A DNA stretch of 24,337 bases from SLST01 sp046538735 (GTDB lineage Bacteria > Spirochaetota > Spirochaetia > DSM-27196 > SLST01). The position numbers and the translations under genes were made by a program. Under the pieces are notes generated by a model. That model did not search any database. It saw only the letters and a list, made by a program, of their open reading frames with translations, and had not been told where the DNA came from. How positions within the stretch are numbered: the first letter of the stretch is position 1; each line of letters opens with the position of its first letter. Positions 1-8,247 of the stretch are shown piece by piece. The stretch lies in assembly GCA_046538735.1 (NCBI GenBank), contig JBKHII010000048.1, positions 1 to 24,337 on the forward strand. Direction: 5' to 3'.

Positions 1-138
1 TGTGCCTGGGTCAGGCAGCGGTACCGAGATACCTGCTCGCGTGACTCACATCCCCCGCAGAAGCCGGATAGCGACTGCCGGCGTGCTCGTCAACAATTTC
101 GGCACCAGTTTGGAAGGAGTACGACGCGCCGCGCGGCG
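1..138. other. Left-edge stretch without a recognisable gene
   Basis: No convincing coding region or RNA gene is visible here. The only structure is a perfect 14-base palindrome (GCGCCGCGCGGCGC, 126-139) that touches the stop codon of the LapA-like gene. It could fold at the end of that transcript, but it lacks a T tract, so calling it a terminator would be weak. Confidence 0.4.
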
Positions 139-651
139 CTACCTGCCGGAGGCCGAGTTCCTTCCGAAGAGGCTTCCGAGCCATCCGCGCTTCTTCCGTC
201 CGGCGGTTGATCCCGACCGTCGTGCGCCACCGACCGACGATCCGCCGCCCACGTGCCGTTCGCCGGCGAAGGGCTCGGCCCCCGCGTTGCCTGCGCGGCC
301 CGTCCCCGGCGGCAGCGCGCGCTGCGACGGGACGCCGGAGGTGATCTGCTCGACCTGCTTCTCACGAGCCTTGAGCGTCGCGTCCTTGTCTTTCATCTGC
401 TTTTCCTGGCTCTTGAGGCGCTGCTTCTGCATGGCGAGCTTCTCCTTCCGACTTCGCGCGAAGTAGCTCGAAATGTAGTAGATGAATGAGTAGACAGCAC
501 CCGCGACGAAGCTCACGATCGCGATCACGACGATCGGGACTTCCTCGAACCGCCGGCCGAGCAGGTTGAACGAGGAGATCGTACCCACGTTCATGACGAT
601 GATGATCGTGAGCACGACGAGGCTCACGATGCTGAAGACGATCCTGCCCAT
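139..651 (-). CDS. LapA-like (DUF1049) inner-membrane protein
   Basis: A 170-residue protein with two hydrophobic segments at about residues 5-27 and 38-62, joined by a short loop. A charged heptad-like stretch at about 66-105 (RSRKEKLAMQKQRLKSQEKQ and onward) is probably a cytoplasmic coiled coil. A Gly/Ser/Arg-rich tail of low complexity follows. Two membrane helices followed by a coiled coil is the plan of LapA (YciS), a protein linked to lipopolysaccharide assembly and envelope homeostasis in Gram-negative bacteria. The family call rests on topology and the G-R-R-F-E-E-V-P loop, not on a search. Its ATG shares one base with the stop of the upstream gene (TAATG), so translation is probably coupled. 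The tail is longer than in E. coli LapA. Confidence 0.65.
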   Translation of the reverse strand: MGRIVFSIVSLVVLTIIIVMNVGTISSFNLLGRRFEEVPIVVIAIVSFVAGAVYSFIYYISSYFARSRKEKLAMQKQRLKSQEKQMKDKDATLKAREKQVEQITSGVPSQRALPPGTGRAGNAGAEPFAGERHVGGGSSVGGARRSGSTAGRKKRGWLGSLFGRNSASGR

Positions 652-1064
652 TAGAAAATGACGGTGCCGGGGAAGATGAAGTGGAGCAGGCCGACGATCG
701 CCCCCGCAAGCCCGATCGGACTCCGGTACTCCACGATTGCACTCGCCTGGGACGGCGGCAGCTCCTCGCCGACGCTCTCGCGTCGTCGTGTATTCGCGAG
801 CAGAAGAACGCTCCCGGTAGCGATCCCGGCGATCGCGGGAAGAAGGTCGCCCGCAACCGGAACCGTATCGAACGGCGCGCGCACGAAGAGCTTGAGTATG
901 CCCACAATCGCGGTGATGGCTCCCACCGTAAGGGCGAACTTCCGTCGTTCAGCGAGCTCGGCGAGCGGAGCGAAAGCGCTGAAGCGTTCGCCGAGGAAAT
1001 CGGACGCAGCGAGCAGACCACCGAAGAGCAGGGTCGCAACGCTTAAGAGGTAGAATTGAGCCAT
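651..1064 (-). CDS. Small multi-pass membrane protein, unknown function
   Basis: A 137-residue protein with hydrophobic segments at about residues 3-20, 43-60, 68-90 and 113-136, predicting three or four membrane helices. A short charged loop lies around residues 90-105. I do not recognise the family. The start is supported by a strong ribosome binding site (GAGGAGG, about 5 bases before the ATG). It is the first gene of a two-gene operon with the LapA-like protein, and the stop-start overlap TAATG suggests that the two membrane proteins are made together, possibly in equal amounts. An envelope role is inferred only from this pairing. Confidence 0.7.
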   Translation of the reverse strand: MAQFYLLSVATLLFGGLLAASDFLGERFSAFAPLAELAERRKFALTVGAITAIVGILKLFVRAPFDTVPVAGDLLPAIAGIATGSVLLLANTRRRESVGEELPPSQASAIVEYRSPIGLAGAIVGLLHFIFPGTVIF

Positions 1065-1116
1065 AGGGCCTCCTCACGGAAGCAGCGGCGCGCGACTCGC
1101 GCCCGCTCCCACTATC

Positions 1117-1146
1117 AATATAGGGAATCGGCTCGCCGGATGTCAG
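1117..1146 (-). promoter_or_regulatory. Promoter for the membrane-protein pair
   Basis: On the minus strand CTGACA (1141-1146) and TATATT (1117-1122) are separated by 18 bases. This is a good sigma-70-type match. The -35 box lies at the end of the methyltransferase gene, so the two operons abut. The predicted start near 1110 gives a leader of about 45 bases before the ATG at 1064. Confidence 0.55.
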
Positions 1147-1901
1147 CTGCGGACGCCCGGGCGCCCAACGATCACACGAACCCACGCCTCCGGTTTCGGA
1201 TCCGAACGGTCGAATCCGCCGTACACACGGATCTCACGCAGGCCCTCGGCGCGCATGGCGTCGGTCACCTCGGAGGCGGTCAGGACGAGCAGGCGCTGGG
1301 AGACCTCGTGCTCGCCGAGCCGGGCGTGAAACGTGATCTCGTCGCGCGAGGTACGCTCGTAGACGCGGCGCATCACGAGCGGCCCGGACGAAAGGTCGGG
1401 CAACTCCAGTCTCTCTCCCGGCTCGAGGTCGCCGACCGATACGAACTGCACGACGAGCACGCCGTCGCCGCGAATCGCGGACCGAGCTGCACGAACAAAC
1501 TGGTGTACCTCTCCCCGTTCCGGAAGATGCGCGATCGTGTTCCCAATGCAGAAGACGAGATCGAAGGGCGCGGCCGGATGACCGTGGATCTTCAGCATGT
1601 CTCCCACCGCAAGTCGGCTCTGATCGAACCCGTGCGTGAGCATGAGCTCGCGCCCGCGTTCGATCATCGGTTCGCAGAGATCCACTCCGTACGCATCCGC
1701 TCCGTGCTCGAGGAGCTTCCGCGTGCAGGCGCCGGTTCCGCAGCCGACGTCCAGCGCCCGTTCCGCGGCGCCCGACTCGCCGACGTCCGCGCTCGCACCG
1801 GTCAGGCTCGGAACCTGCGACCGGAGGAACTCGACGACGCGCTCGCTGCAACCGAAAAGCTCGTCGTAGTGGTCCGCAAGAACCGAGTAGAAGTCGGACA
1901 T
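1143..1901 (-). CDS. Class I SAM-dependent methyltransferase
   Basis: A 252-residue protein with the Rossmann-type SAM-binding motif I (ALDVGCGTGACTRKLLEHG) at about residues 48-66. An acidic residue at the end of strand 2 (YGVDLCEPMIERG) should bind the ribose. Motif near 117 (FDLVFCIGNTIAHLP) fits strand 4 of the fold. The C-terminal third is a beta-rich region typical of the family's variable substrate part. The substrate cannot be told from sequence. The gene follows the FecR-domain protein with a one-base TGATG overlap, so the two are translationally coupled. That linkage suggests a shared role but does not identify it. No signal peptide is present, so it is cytoplasmic. Confidence 0.85.
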   Translation of the reverse strand: MSDFYSVLADHYDELFGCSERVVEFLRSQVPSLTGASADVGESGAAERALDVGCGTGACTRKLLEHGADAYGVDLCEPMIERGRELMLTHGFDQSRLAVGDMLKIHGHPAAPFDLVFCIGNTIAHLPERGEVHQFVRAARSAIRGDGVLVVQFVSVGDLEPGERLELPDLSSGPLVMRRVYERTSRDEITFHARLGEHEVSQRLLVLTASEVTDAMRAEGLREIRVYGGFDRSDPKPEAWVRVIVGRPGVRS

Positions 1902-2998
1902 CAGGATTCGGCGTCGCCGTCGCGCAGCCGATCCGGAGACTCGAACGGCGCGCGACCGTCATTGCGCTGTGCGTAGAGCTTGAGAACGTGGCGTACCGTC
2001 CGGACTCGCTCGGTCATCACCCGGCGATCGTTGTTCACGGACCGGATGAGATCTGCGGCCGTCGTGCCCGGCCGTACCTCAACGCCGACCACACGCTCGC
2101 CGAGGAGCGGCTCGAGCCGGCCGATCCGGTGGAGGAGCGGCTCGAACGCCGCCATCGTCGCGCGCGCGCGCGCGACCACGCGAGCCAGATCGGCTGCATC
2201 CGGGAGCGAATCGGGCTCGGGCCGGACGCCACGACGTTGCTCGTCGATCCACTCGTCGATCACGTCCCGGCGGGCAATCAGCTCGCCGTAGGCGGCGACG
2301 AAGCGCTCACGAGCCGCGAGGTAGCGACGGCCGGAGAACCTGACGAGGTCCGGGATGCGCTCGAGCATGCGCTCGGTTCGCTGCGTCCGCCACTCCCGTC
2401 GGAACTCGGCAAGGCGACTGCGATGGTAGCGGAGCGTACGAAAGACGTGCTGCGACTCGTCGATCTCCACCGCCTCTCCCGGCGATGCGAAGAGCGTCCT
2501 CCCGGCGACGTTCGTCACTTCCACGAGACCTTCGTCGGCCCAGACGAGCAACTCGCCTGCCGGACCGGTCTCCACGGAGAACGTGGTGCCGCGCACGCCC
2601 ATCGTCGCCGCAATCGTCCGGACCTGGAGGCTCGAGTCTCCCGCGAGCCGCCTCGCGATCACGCTGAGCGTACCGCCGACGAGCTCGAGCGCAGCGCTCT
2701 GCTCGCTTCGCATGGCGCTGAGATCCAGATAGAAGTGCGTTTCGGGTTCTACGGTCACGTCCGCATCGATGCCGGTTTCCGCGTCGATCGAGATCGCGAG
2801 CGAGCTTGCCTCGTCGGTTCGGATCGCATCGAAGCTCTCGAGCCGGAAGCCGAAGTCCACGTCGCCCACGAGCGGCTTCGCGTCGCGCACGACCTCCGGA
2901 TAGCCGTCCACGTAGGTGACCGTGGCGACTTCGTCCGCCGGGAGAGGAGGACCGGCTGCGAGCACTGCGAGTGCGAGGATGAAGAGGGTCGGCCGCAT
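1901..2998 (-). CDS. Secreted FecR-domain protein
   Basis: A 365-residue protein. The start is placed at the ATG at 2998, because AGGAGG sits 4 bases upstream and the sequence then opens with a clean signal peptide (MRPTLFILALAVLAAG, cleavage probably near residue 20). An ATG six codons further upstream is in frame but would place the ribosome binding site inside the gene. Residues about 25-185 form a FecR domain (TVTYVDGYPEV at the start; AATMGVRGTTFSVE near 135-150), a beta-rich periplasmic module. The remainder is Arg/Glu-rich and mainly helical. It lacks the anti-sigma membrane helix of true FecR, and no sigma factor gene lies beside it, so an iron-signalling role is not supported. It is more like the secreted FecR-domain proteins of unknown function found in many spirochaetes and proteobacteria. 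Confidence 0.75.
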   Translation of the reverse strand: MRPTLFILALAVLAAGPPLPADEVATVTYVDGYPEVVRDAKPLVGDVDFGFRLESFDAIRTDEASSLAISIDAETGIDADVTVEPETHFYLDLSAMRSEQSAALELVGGTLSVIARRLAGDSSLQVRTIAATMGVRGTTFSVETGPAGELLVWADEGLVEVTNVAGRTLFASPGEAVEIDESQHVFRTLRYHRSRLAEFRREWRTQRTERMLERIPDLVRFSGRRYLAARERFVAAYGELIARRDVIDEWIDEQRRGVRPEPDSLPDAADLARVVARARATMAAFEPLLHRIGRLEPLLGERVVGVEVRPGTTAADLIRSVNNDRRVMTERVRTVRHVLKLYAQRNDGRAPFESPDRLRDGDAES

Positions 2999-3015
2999 GA
3001 TTCCTCCTGGAGGCA

Positions 3016-3021
3016 ACTATA
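3016..3021 (-). promoter_or_regulatory. Candidate -10 box for the FecR-domain gene
   Basis: TATAGT on the minus strand lies 17 bases upstream of the ATG at 2998. No good -35 box is seen at 16-18 bases. If used, transcription would begin just before the AGGAGG site, leaving a very short leader. It lies in the divergent region shared with the hom promoter. Confidence 0.4.
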
Positions 3022-3065
3022 CCACGCGCGCCGGCCGGTGTGGCCTTGCCGGGAGCCGGTCCGTG

Positions 3066-3094
3066 TTGACACCGTCCGGCGTGCGCCGTACGAT
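3066..3094 (+). promoter_or_regulatory. hom promoter, predicted leaderless transcript
   Basis: TTGACA (3066-3071), a 17-base spacer and TACGAT (3089-3094) form a near-consensus sigma-70-type promoter. The hom ATG is at 3105, only 10 bases past the -10 box, so the transcript should start about 4 bases before the start codon. No Shine-Dalgarno sequence precedes the ATG. Confidence 0.7.
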
Positions 3095-3104
3095 TCCGCA
3101 ACCT

Positions 3105-4433
3105 ATGGCAACAACGGTGAAGGTAGCGATCGTGGGCTGCGGCACGGTGGGCGGCGCCACCGCCGGTCACCTGCTCGGCAACGCCGACCTCATTCGCGAA
3201 CGGTACGCGCTCGACCTGCGGCTGGCTGCGGTCGTGGACAAGCGCCTCGATCACGCGCGGGAAATCGGCCTGCCGGAGGAGATCCTCGGCGACGACCTGG
3301 AATCGATCCTCGCGCGCGACGACATCGGGATCGTCGTTGAGCTGGTCGGCGGGATCGACGTTGCCTTCGCGATCATCAAGCGCGCGCTCGAGGCGGGCAA
3401 GCACGTGGTCACGGCGAACAAGGCGCTCCTCGCGCACCGAGGCGAGGAGCTCTACGCGGCGGCGCACAAAGCGGGCGTCGCGCTCGCGTTCGAGGCGAGT
3501 TGCGGCGGAGGCATTCCGCTCATTCGATCGATCACGGAGGGGCTCGCCGGGAACCGTGTGGACGCGATCTACGGGATCGTGAACGGTACGTGCAACTACA
3601 TCCTCTCCGAGATGATCGCACGCTCGGTCTCGTACGACGAGGCGCTCGCCCAGGCTCAACATGACGGGCTCGCCGAGGCCGACCCCACGCTCGACGTGGG
3701 GGGCTTCGACAGCGCGCACAAGATCGCGGTCCTCGCGTCGCTCGCCTTTGGGATCACCGTGGACTACGATCAGATACCGGTCGAAGGCATCGATACGCTG
3801 GACGTCCTGGACGTGAGTTGGGGACGCAGGCTCGGCTACGTCGCCAAGCTCCTCGCGATCGCGGAGCGCAGCGCCACGGGCGTGACGTTCCGCGTCCGCC
3901 CGTGCTTCGTGCATACCGGTCACCCGCTCGCCTGGGTGAGCGGTCCGTTCAACGCGATCAGCGTCTACAGCTACCCGACCGGACACACGATGTACTACGG
4001 ACGAGGCGCGGGAGGCTCGGCAACCTCAGGCGCGATCGTCGCCGACATCATATCAGTCGCGAGCGGAGCCTATCCCGAGCTCTTCGAGAAGGGATTGTTC
4101 TGGCCCGACCGGACGGAGCTCGTCACGCAGAATGCACCCGGGACGATCCACGGGCGCTACTACGTTCGGGCGATCGTGGAAGACCTGCCGGGCGTGCTCG
4201 CGGAGATGGCCGCCCGCTTCGGTGCGCACGGGATCAGCATCGCCAGCGTGCACCAGGACGAGATCGCCGAAGGCGGCGGGCGCGTCGCTCCGGTGGTCGT
4301 GGTTACACACCGCGCTTCGGAGGACGCGCTTCGAGCGGCCGTCGCCGAGATCGACGCGATGCCGCACGTAAGCGAGCCATGCGCCGTCATCTCGATCATC
4401 GACGAGCCGAACGAAACTCTCATCGATCATTGA
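3105..4433 (+). CDS. hom: Homoserine dehydrogenase with C-terminal ACT domain
   Basis: A 442-residue enzyme that reduces aspartate semialdehyde to homoserine with NAD(P)H, on the way to threonine and methionine. The Rossmann nucleotide motif GCGTVGGATA is at residues 11-20. ELVGGID (79-85), TANK (103-106), GIVNGTCNYI (157-166) and the catalytic region EADPTLDVGGFDSAHK (191-206) follow in the usual order. An ACT domain begins near residue 353 (VRAIVEDLPGVLAEMAARFG), so allosteric control by threonine is likely. The length is normal for the ACT-containing class. The frame is open further upstream, but homology starts at MATTVKVAIV. There is no ribosome binding site and the promoter lies immediately upstream, so translation is probably leaderless. 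No aspartokinase or threonine synthase gene is adjacent. Confidence 0.93.
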   Translation: MATTVKVAIVGCGTVGGATAGHLLGNADLIRERYALDLRLAAVVDKRLDHAREIGLPEEILGDDLESILARDDIGIVVELVGGIDVAFAIIKRALEAGKHVVTANKALLAHRGEELYAAAHKAGVALAFEASCGGGIPLIRSITEGLAGNRVDAIYGIVNGTCNYILSEMIARSVSYDEALAQAQHDGLAEADPTLDVGGFDSAHKIAVLASLAFGITVDYDQIPVEGIDTLDVLDVSWGRRLGYVAKLLAIAERSATGVTFRVRPCFVHTGHPLAWVSGPFNAISVYSYPTGHTMYYGRGAGGSATSGAIVADIISVASGAYPELFEKGLFWPDRTELVTQNAPGTIHGRYYVRAIVEDLPGVLAEMAARFGAHGISIASVHQDEIAEGGGRVAPVVVVTHRASEDALRAAVAEIDAMPHVSEPCAVISIIDEPNETLIDH

Positions 4434-4466
4434 CACGGCGTTTGTTATCTTGGATGGTAGGGAGCG

Positions 4467-4514
4467 CCGGTTTCTGAACCGGTTTAGCGTTCACGGACTC
4501 CGGCCCCGCCGGAG
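4467..4514 (+). repeat. Two short hairpins in the hom-glgP gap
   Basis: Two perfect inverted repeats lie just before the phosphorylase gene: CCGGTT-tctg-AACCGG (4467-4482) and CTCCGG-ccccg-CCGGAG (4498-4514). Neither has a T tract. They would sit in the leader of the phosphorylase transcript or between hom and it, and could influence processing or translation. A TTGACA box at 4430-4435 overlaps the hom stop codon, but its -10 partner (GATGGT, 4453-4458) is poor. Confidence 0.4.
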
Positions 4515-4528
4515 CGAAAGGCGGTACG

Positions 4529-7072
4529 ATGAAGATTACCTCATACACGGTCGACCCGAAGATACCCGAGCCGCTGCGGCCTTTGCAGGAGCTCGCGAGC
4601 AACCTCTGGCTGAGCTGGAACTTTGACGCGGTCATGCTCTTCATCCGGCTCGACTACGAGCTCTGGTTGGAGTCGCATCAGAACCCGGCGCGCCTCCTCG
4701 GAATGGTCGGTCAGGCGCGGTACGAGGAGCTGGCGAACGACGACTCCTACCTCGCGGCGCTCAAGCGCGTCTACGAGAAGTTCCTCCAGTATCGGAACGG
4801 CGAAACATGGTATCAGGAGCCGTCGCGGGATGTCGTCGCGTACTTCTCCATGGAGTACGGCCTGGACGTGAGTCTCCCGATCTACTCGGGCGGCCTGGGG
4901 ATCCTCTCGGGAGACCACCTCAAGACGAGCTCCGATCTCGGTCTGCCCCTGGTCGCCGTGGGCCTGCTCTACCGCCAGGGATACTTCCAGCAGTACCTCA
5001 ACGCGGACGGCTACCAGCAGGAGAACTACCCGGAAAACGACTGGTACAACATGCCGGTCTCAATCTGCCGAGAGGAGAGCGGAGCCCCCGTGAAGATCTC
5101 GGTCCAGATCGGCGAGTCGGTCGTCGTGGCGCAGATTTGGGAGGTGAAGGTGGGGCGCACGTCGCTCTATCTCCTGGACACGAACATTGCGGACAACGCC
5201 GAACCGCTCCGCGGGATCACCTCTACCCTGTACGGCGGAACGAAAGAGACGCGCATTCAGCAGGAAATACTTCTGGGAATCGGCGGCATTCGGGCACTGC
5301 GGGCGCTCGGGCATTCGGCTGCCGTGGCGCACATGAACGAGGGGCATTCCGCCTTCCTGGCGATCGAGCGCATCAGGGAGCTCGTCCGCGAACGGAAGCT
5401 CACGGTAGCGGAAGCGATCCAGGCGATCAGGCCTACGAGCATCTTCACGACGCACACCCCGGTACCGGCCGGAAACGAACGGTTCACACCGGAGCTGATG
5501 CAGAAGTACTTCCACAGCATCGTGGACGGGCTCAATCTGAGCTTCCACGACTTCATGGCGCTCGGCCGCGAAGACGCAGACGACGCGCTCGAGCACTTCT
5601 GCATGACGGTCCTCGCGATCCGGCTCTCCGCGTACAACAACGCGGTCAGCGCGCTGCACGGCGAGGTGAGCCGTGAGATGTGGAAGAACCTCTGGCCGGA
5701 GCTGCCGGAACACGAGGTTCCGATCACGAGCATCACGAACGGCGTCCACATTCGCACCTGGCTCAGCCACGACATGACCGATCTCCTCGACCGCTACTTC
5801 GGTCCCCGCTTCTACGACGACCCTACGCACCTGGACATCTGGGAACGCATCGACCGGGTCAGCGACGAGGAGCTGTGGAGAACGCACGAGCGGCGCAAGG
5901 AACGGCTGGTCGCCTTCGCCCGCGAACGCTTGCGGGCGCAGTACGCGCGTCGCGGCGTATCGCACAGCGAGCTCACCGCGGCGAACGAGGTCCTCTCTCC
6001 GTACGCGCTCACGATCAGCTTCGCGCGACGCTTCGCGACCTACAAGCGGGCAACGCTCCTCTTTCGCGACCAGGAGCGACTCTACAGACTTCTCACGAAC
6101 ACCGAGTACCCGGTACAGATCATCTTCAGCGGGAAGGCGCATCCGCACGACGTCCCCGGGAAGAACCTGATCAAGGATATCTATCACTTCGCGCAGCAGC
6201 CGGAGATACGGCGGAAGATCGTTTTCCTCGAGAACTACGACATGGGAATCGCGAAGTACCTCGTCAGCGGAAGCGACCTCTGGCTCAACACGCCGCGACG
6301 ACCGATGGAAGCGAGCGGCACGAGCGGAATGAAGGCGGCGATCAACGGCGTGCCCAACTGCTCGATTCTGGACGGCTGGTGGGCGGAGGGATACCAGTCA
6401 TCGCTCGGTTGGGCGATCGGTAGCGGCGAATACTACGAGGACGAAGAAGAGCAGGACGAGATCGAGAGCAAGCTGCTCTACGATCTCCTCGAGCGCGAGA
6501 TTGTCCCCCGCTATTACGACCGCGGCCGCGACGGACTGCCGCGCGATTGGATCGCGATGATGAAGTCTTCCATGCGGGAGCTCGGTCCGCAGTTCTCGAG
6601 CCATCGGATGCTGATGGAGTACACGGACCAGTTCTACTCGCCGGCGCTCGCGAACGCCCGACGCCTCCTGGAGACCGACTACGGTGGCGCGAAGGATCTC
6701 GCCGCCTACTTGGCCAGGCTCGACCAGTCGTGGGACAACATCGCGATCGTGGAGACGCCGACGATTCCGGACCGACCGTTGAAGGTAGACGAAACGCTCG
6801 AGCTCTCTGCGTCCGTGCGACTGGGCGGTCTCGCGCCGGAGGAGGTCACCGTCGAGCTCTACCACGGTCCCATGAAGAGCACCGGAGAGATCGACGGCCC
6901 TGCACGGGTCGCGATGCAGCCTTCGAGCAAGAAGGCGCACGGCGGGGCGCACGTCTTCACGGCGACCATCAGGCTCGGCTACGCCGGAAGACAAGGCCTT
7001 GCCGTACGGGTACTGCCGAAGCACCCCGAGCTCGTGGAGGAGCTTCTACCCGGATACGTGATCTGGGCGTAG
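4529..7072 (+). CDS. glgP: Alpha-glucan (glycogen) phosphorylase, DUF3417 type
   Basis: An 847-residue GT35 phosphorylase that releases glucose 1-phosphate from glycogen or maltodextrins, using pyridoxal phosphate. An N-terminal DUF3417-like region (about 12-110, with LWLSWNFDAVMLF) precedes the phosphorylase core. The core shows YFSMEYGLDVSLPIYSGGLG (about 108-127), HMNEGHSAFLAIER (about 269-282), TTHTPVPAGNERF, and the cofactor region EASGTSGMKAAINGVPNCS with the PLP lysine near residue 602. This architecture matches the bacterial and archaeal short class (Mycobacterium and Thermotoga type) rather than E. coli MalP or GlgP. The start is preceded by a modest AAAGGCGG site. A separate C-terminal beta-rich segment (about 735-847) is consistent with that class. 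It is the second gene on this strand after hom, 95 bases away, with no obvious functional link. Confidence 0.93.
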   Translation: MKITSYTVDPKIPEPLRPLQELASNLWLSWNFDAVMLFIRLDYELWLESHQNPARLLGMVGQARYEELANDDSYLAALKRVYEKFLQYRNGETWYQEPSRDVVAYFSMEYGLDVSLPIYSGGLGILSGDHLKTSSDLGLPLVAVGLLYRQGYFQQYLNADGYQQENYPENDWYNMPVSICREESGAPVKISVQIGESVVVAQIWEVKVGRTSLYLLDTNIADNAEPLRGITSTLYGGTKETRIQQEILLGIGGIRALRALGHSAAVAHMNEGHSAFLAIERIRELVRERKLTVAEAIQAIRPTSIFTTHTPVPAGNERFTPELMQKYFHSIVDGLNLSFHDFMALGREDADDALEHFCMTVLAIRLSAYNNAVSALHGEVSREMWKNLWPELPEHEVPITSITNGVHIRTWLSHDMTDLLDRYFGPRFYDDPTHLDIWERIDRVSDEELWRTHERRKERLVAFARERLRAQYARRGVSHSELTAANEVLSPYALTISFARRFATYKRATLLFRDQERLYRLLTNTEYPVQIIFSGKAHPHDVPGKNLIKDIYHFAQQPEIRRKIVFLENYDMGIAKYLVSGSDLWLNTPRRPMEASGTSGMKAAINGVPNCSILDGWWAEGYQSSLGWAIGSGEYYEDEEEQDEIESKLLYDLLEREIVPRYYDRGRDGLPRDWIAMMKSSMRELGPQFSSHRMLMEYTDQFYSPALANARRLLETDYGGAKDLAAYLARLDQSWDNIAIVETPTIPDRPLKVDETLELSASVRLGGLAPEEVTVELYHGPMKSTGEIDGPARVAMQPSSKKAHGGAHVFTATIRLGYAGRQGLAVRVLPKHPELVEELLPGYVIWA

Positions 7073-7088
7073 ACGCGTACGAACCGCT

Positions 7089-7109
7089 ACGGGCCGCCGC
7101 GCGGCCCGT
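7089..7109. terminator. Hairpin between convergent genes
   Basis: ACGGGCCGC-cgc-GCGGCCCGT is a perfect 9-bp stem with a 3-base loop between the ends of the phosphorylase gene (+) and the DUF554 gene (-). It could end transcription from both sides. It lacks a T tract on either strand, so intrinsic termination is uncertain. Confidence 0.5.
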
Positions 7110-7118
7110 GGGCACGGC

Positions 7119-7814
7119 CTACAACGCGATCCAGGGATCGGCGAGCACGAAGAGAATCACCACGAGAATCGCCGGGATGAAGTCGGCCGTCTTGATGTGC
7201 TTGAGGTTGAGCAGGTTGATGCCAATCATCAGGATGAGCGCACCGCCGACCGCGGTGATCTCGCTCAGCATCAGCTCGCTCACCCACGGGCTGATCAAGC
7301 CGGCGAGCACCGTCAGACCACCCTGATACACGAGCACGACGATTGCGCTGAACGCCACGCCGATTCCCATGGAGGCGGTCAACAGGATCGCCATGAACCC
7401 GTCCATGACCGACTTCGTGAGGAGCAGCTGATAGTCGCCTTCCACTCCCGCCCGGAAACTCCCGATGATCGCCATCGCGCCCACGCAGAACAGAACGGAT
7501 GCGCTCAGAAAACCGTACGCAAACTCGCTCGTTGAGCTCGACCGCTGGAACCGGTCACGAAGGAACCCGCCGAGCTTGAGAATAGCATTCTCGACTGCCC
7601 ACCACGTACCCAGGAGTCCTCCGATCACCACGGACAGCGCCAGGTAGAGCACGCGCTGCATCTCGAGCGCCATCGACATGCCGATGACCAGCGTGATCAC
7701 CCCCACACCGGAGTAGAGCACTTCCTTCATCTGATCGCCGACTCGGCGGTTGAAGACGAGCCCGATGAGCGACCCGATAACGACCGCCGCGGCGTTGATG
7801 ATTGTTGCGACCAT
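7119..7814 (-). CDS. DUF554 family membrane protein
   Basis: A 231-residue integral membrane protein with six or seven hydrophobic segments. It opens with INAAAVVIGSLIGL, continues with a GVGVITLVIGMSMAL segment, and has FCVGAMAIIGSFRAG and TASMGIGVAFSA in the middle. These glycine-rich motifs and the length match the DUF554 family (B. subtilis YdfK, E. coli YqgA), whose role is still unclear although transport has been suggested. No ribosome binding site precedes the ATG. A promoter with its -10 box 7 bases upstream predicts a leaderless message. It is a single gene, divergent from the five-Cys protein. Confidence 0.88.
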   Translation of the reverse strand: MVATIINAAAVVIGSLIGLVFNRRVGDQMKEVLYSGVGVITLVIGMSMALEMQRVLYLALSVVIGGLLGTWWAVENAILKLGGFLRDRFQRSSSTSEFAYGFLSASVLFCVGAMAIIGSFRAGVEGDYQLLLTKSVMDGFMAILLTASMGIGVAFSAIVVLVYQGGLTVLAGLISPWVSELMLSEITAVGGALILMIGINLLNLKHIKTADFIPAILVVILFVLADPWIAL

Positions 7815-7821
7815 GGCCGCG

Positions 7822-7851
7822 AGTCTACCCGTCTCGCACCCCTAAACTCAA
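7822..7851 (-). promoter_or_regulatory. DUF554 gene promoter, predicted leaderless transcript
   Basis: On the minus strand TTGAGT (7846-7851), an 18-base spacer and TAGACT (7822-7827) lie directly upstream. The -10 box ends 7 bases before the ATG at 7814, so the first transcribed base should be at or within a base or two of the start codon. No Shine-Dalgarno sequence is present. Confidence 0.6.
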
Positions 7852-7896
7852 GTCACTTTCTGATCGATGTTTATAGGGAAGGGTTGAGGAGGAACA

Positions 7897-8199
7897 ATGA
7901 GTCGAACGGCACAAGCGGAGCCAACTACCGGAACGAAGCGCAAGATCTACTGCGCCAACTGCAAGAACTGCAAGCTTGTACCGACATCGATGGGCGACGA
8001 TACTCGGTACGTGCTCCGCGTGCGCTGCGCGGCCGGCAAGTGGCGAAAGCGCCTCGGCGACGAGAAGCTCTACAAGTACTTCACCGTGATTCGACGAAGC
8101 ATGGAGGAGTGCGACGCGTACGAACCGATGGGCGATGAGAACGAGTTCCTTCAGGACCTCAAGCGCAACCTGCCCATCAACGACGAGGTGTACGGGTAG
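7897..8199 (+). CDS. Small five-cysteine protein, possible metal binder
   Basis: A 100-residue soluble protein with cysteines at 19, 22, 25, 44 and 72, spaced C-x2-C-x2-C-x18-C-x27-C. The segments KIYCANCKNCK, YVLRVRCAAGKW and KYFTVIRRS are compact and rich in Lys/Arg and aromatics. The clustered cysteines suggest zinc or iron-sulfur binding; four could be ligands. It lacks a signal peptide and is probably cytoplasmic. The start is fixed by GAGGAGGAAC just upstream of the ATG. From memory, similar short proteins are conserved in treponemes without an assigned function, but I could not check this. A possible -10 (TATAGG, 7872-7877) lies 19 bases before the ATG. I do not assign a function. Confidence 0.8.
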   Translation: MSRTAQAEPTTGTKRKIYCANCKNCKLVPTSMGDDTRYVLRVRCAAGKWRKRLGDEKLYKYFTVIRRSMEECDAYEPMGDENEFLQDLKRNLPINDEVYG

Positions 8200-8230
8200 C
8201 GCTTCCCCGGCACCCTCGAGTCCTCGAATA

Positions 8231-8242
8231 GCCGCGCGCGGC
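8231..8242. repeat. GC palindrome between two plus-strand genes
   Basis: GCCGCGCGCGGC is a perfect 12-base palindrome about 32 bases after the five-Cys gene and just before the lipoprotein promoter. It could help to end the upstream transcript, but the T run is missing. Confidence 0.35.
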
Positions 8243-8247
8243 GGCCG

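Noticed and set aside
1901..2998. FecR-type anti-sigma factor for iron uptake
   Set aside because: No membrane helix after an N-terminal cytoplasmic part and no adjacent sigma factor or TonB receptor; the protein has a signal peptide instead.
2916..3104. Longer N-terminus for homoserine dehydrogenase
   Set aside because: It would contain the hom promoter and overlap the divergent fecR start; homology starts at 3105.
2307..3986. Long minus-strand open frame opposite hom and fecR
   Set aside because: It runs antisense to hom and out of frame through the FecR-domain gene; the translation is Arg-rich with no domain. Typical shadow frame in GC-rich DNA.
4430..4458. Separate promoter for the glucan phosphorylase gene
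   Set aside because: TTGACA is perfect, but no acceptable -10 box lies at 16-18 bases (best GATGGT); kept only as a remark.
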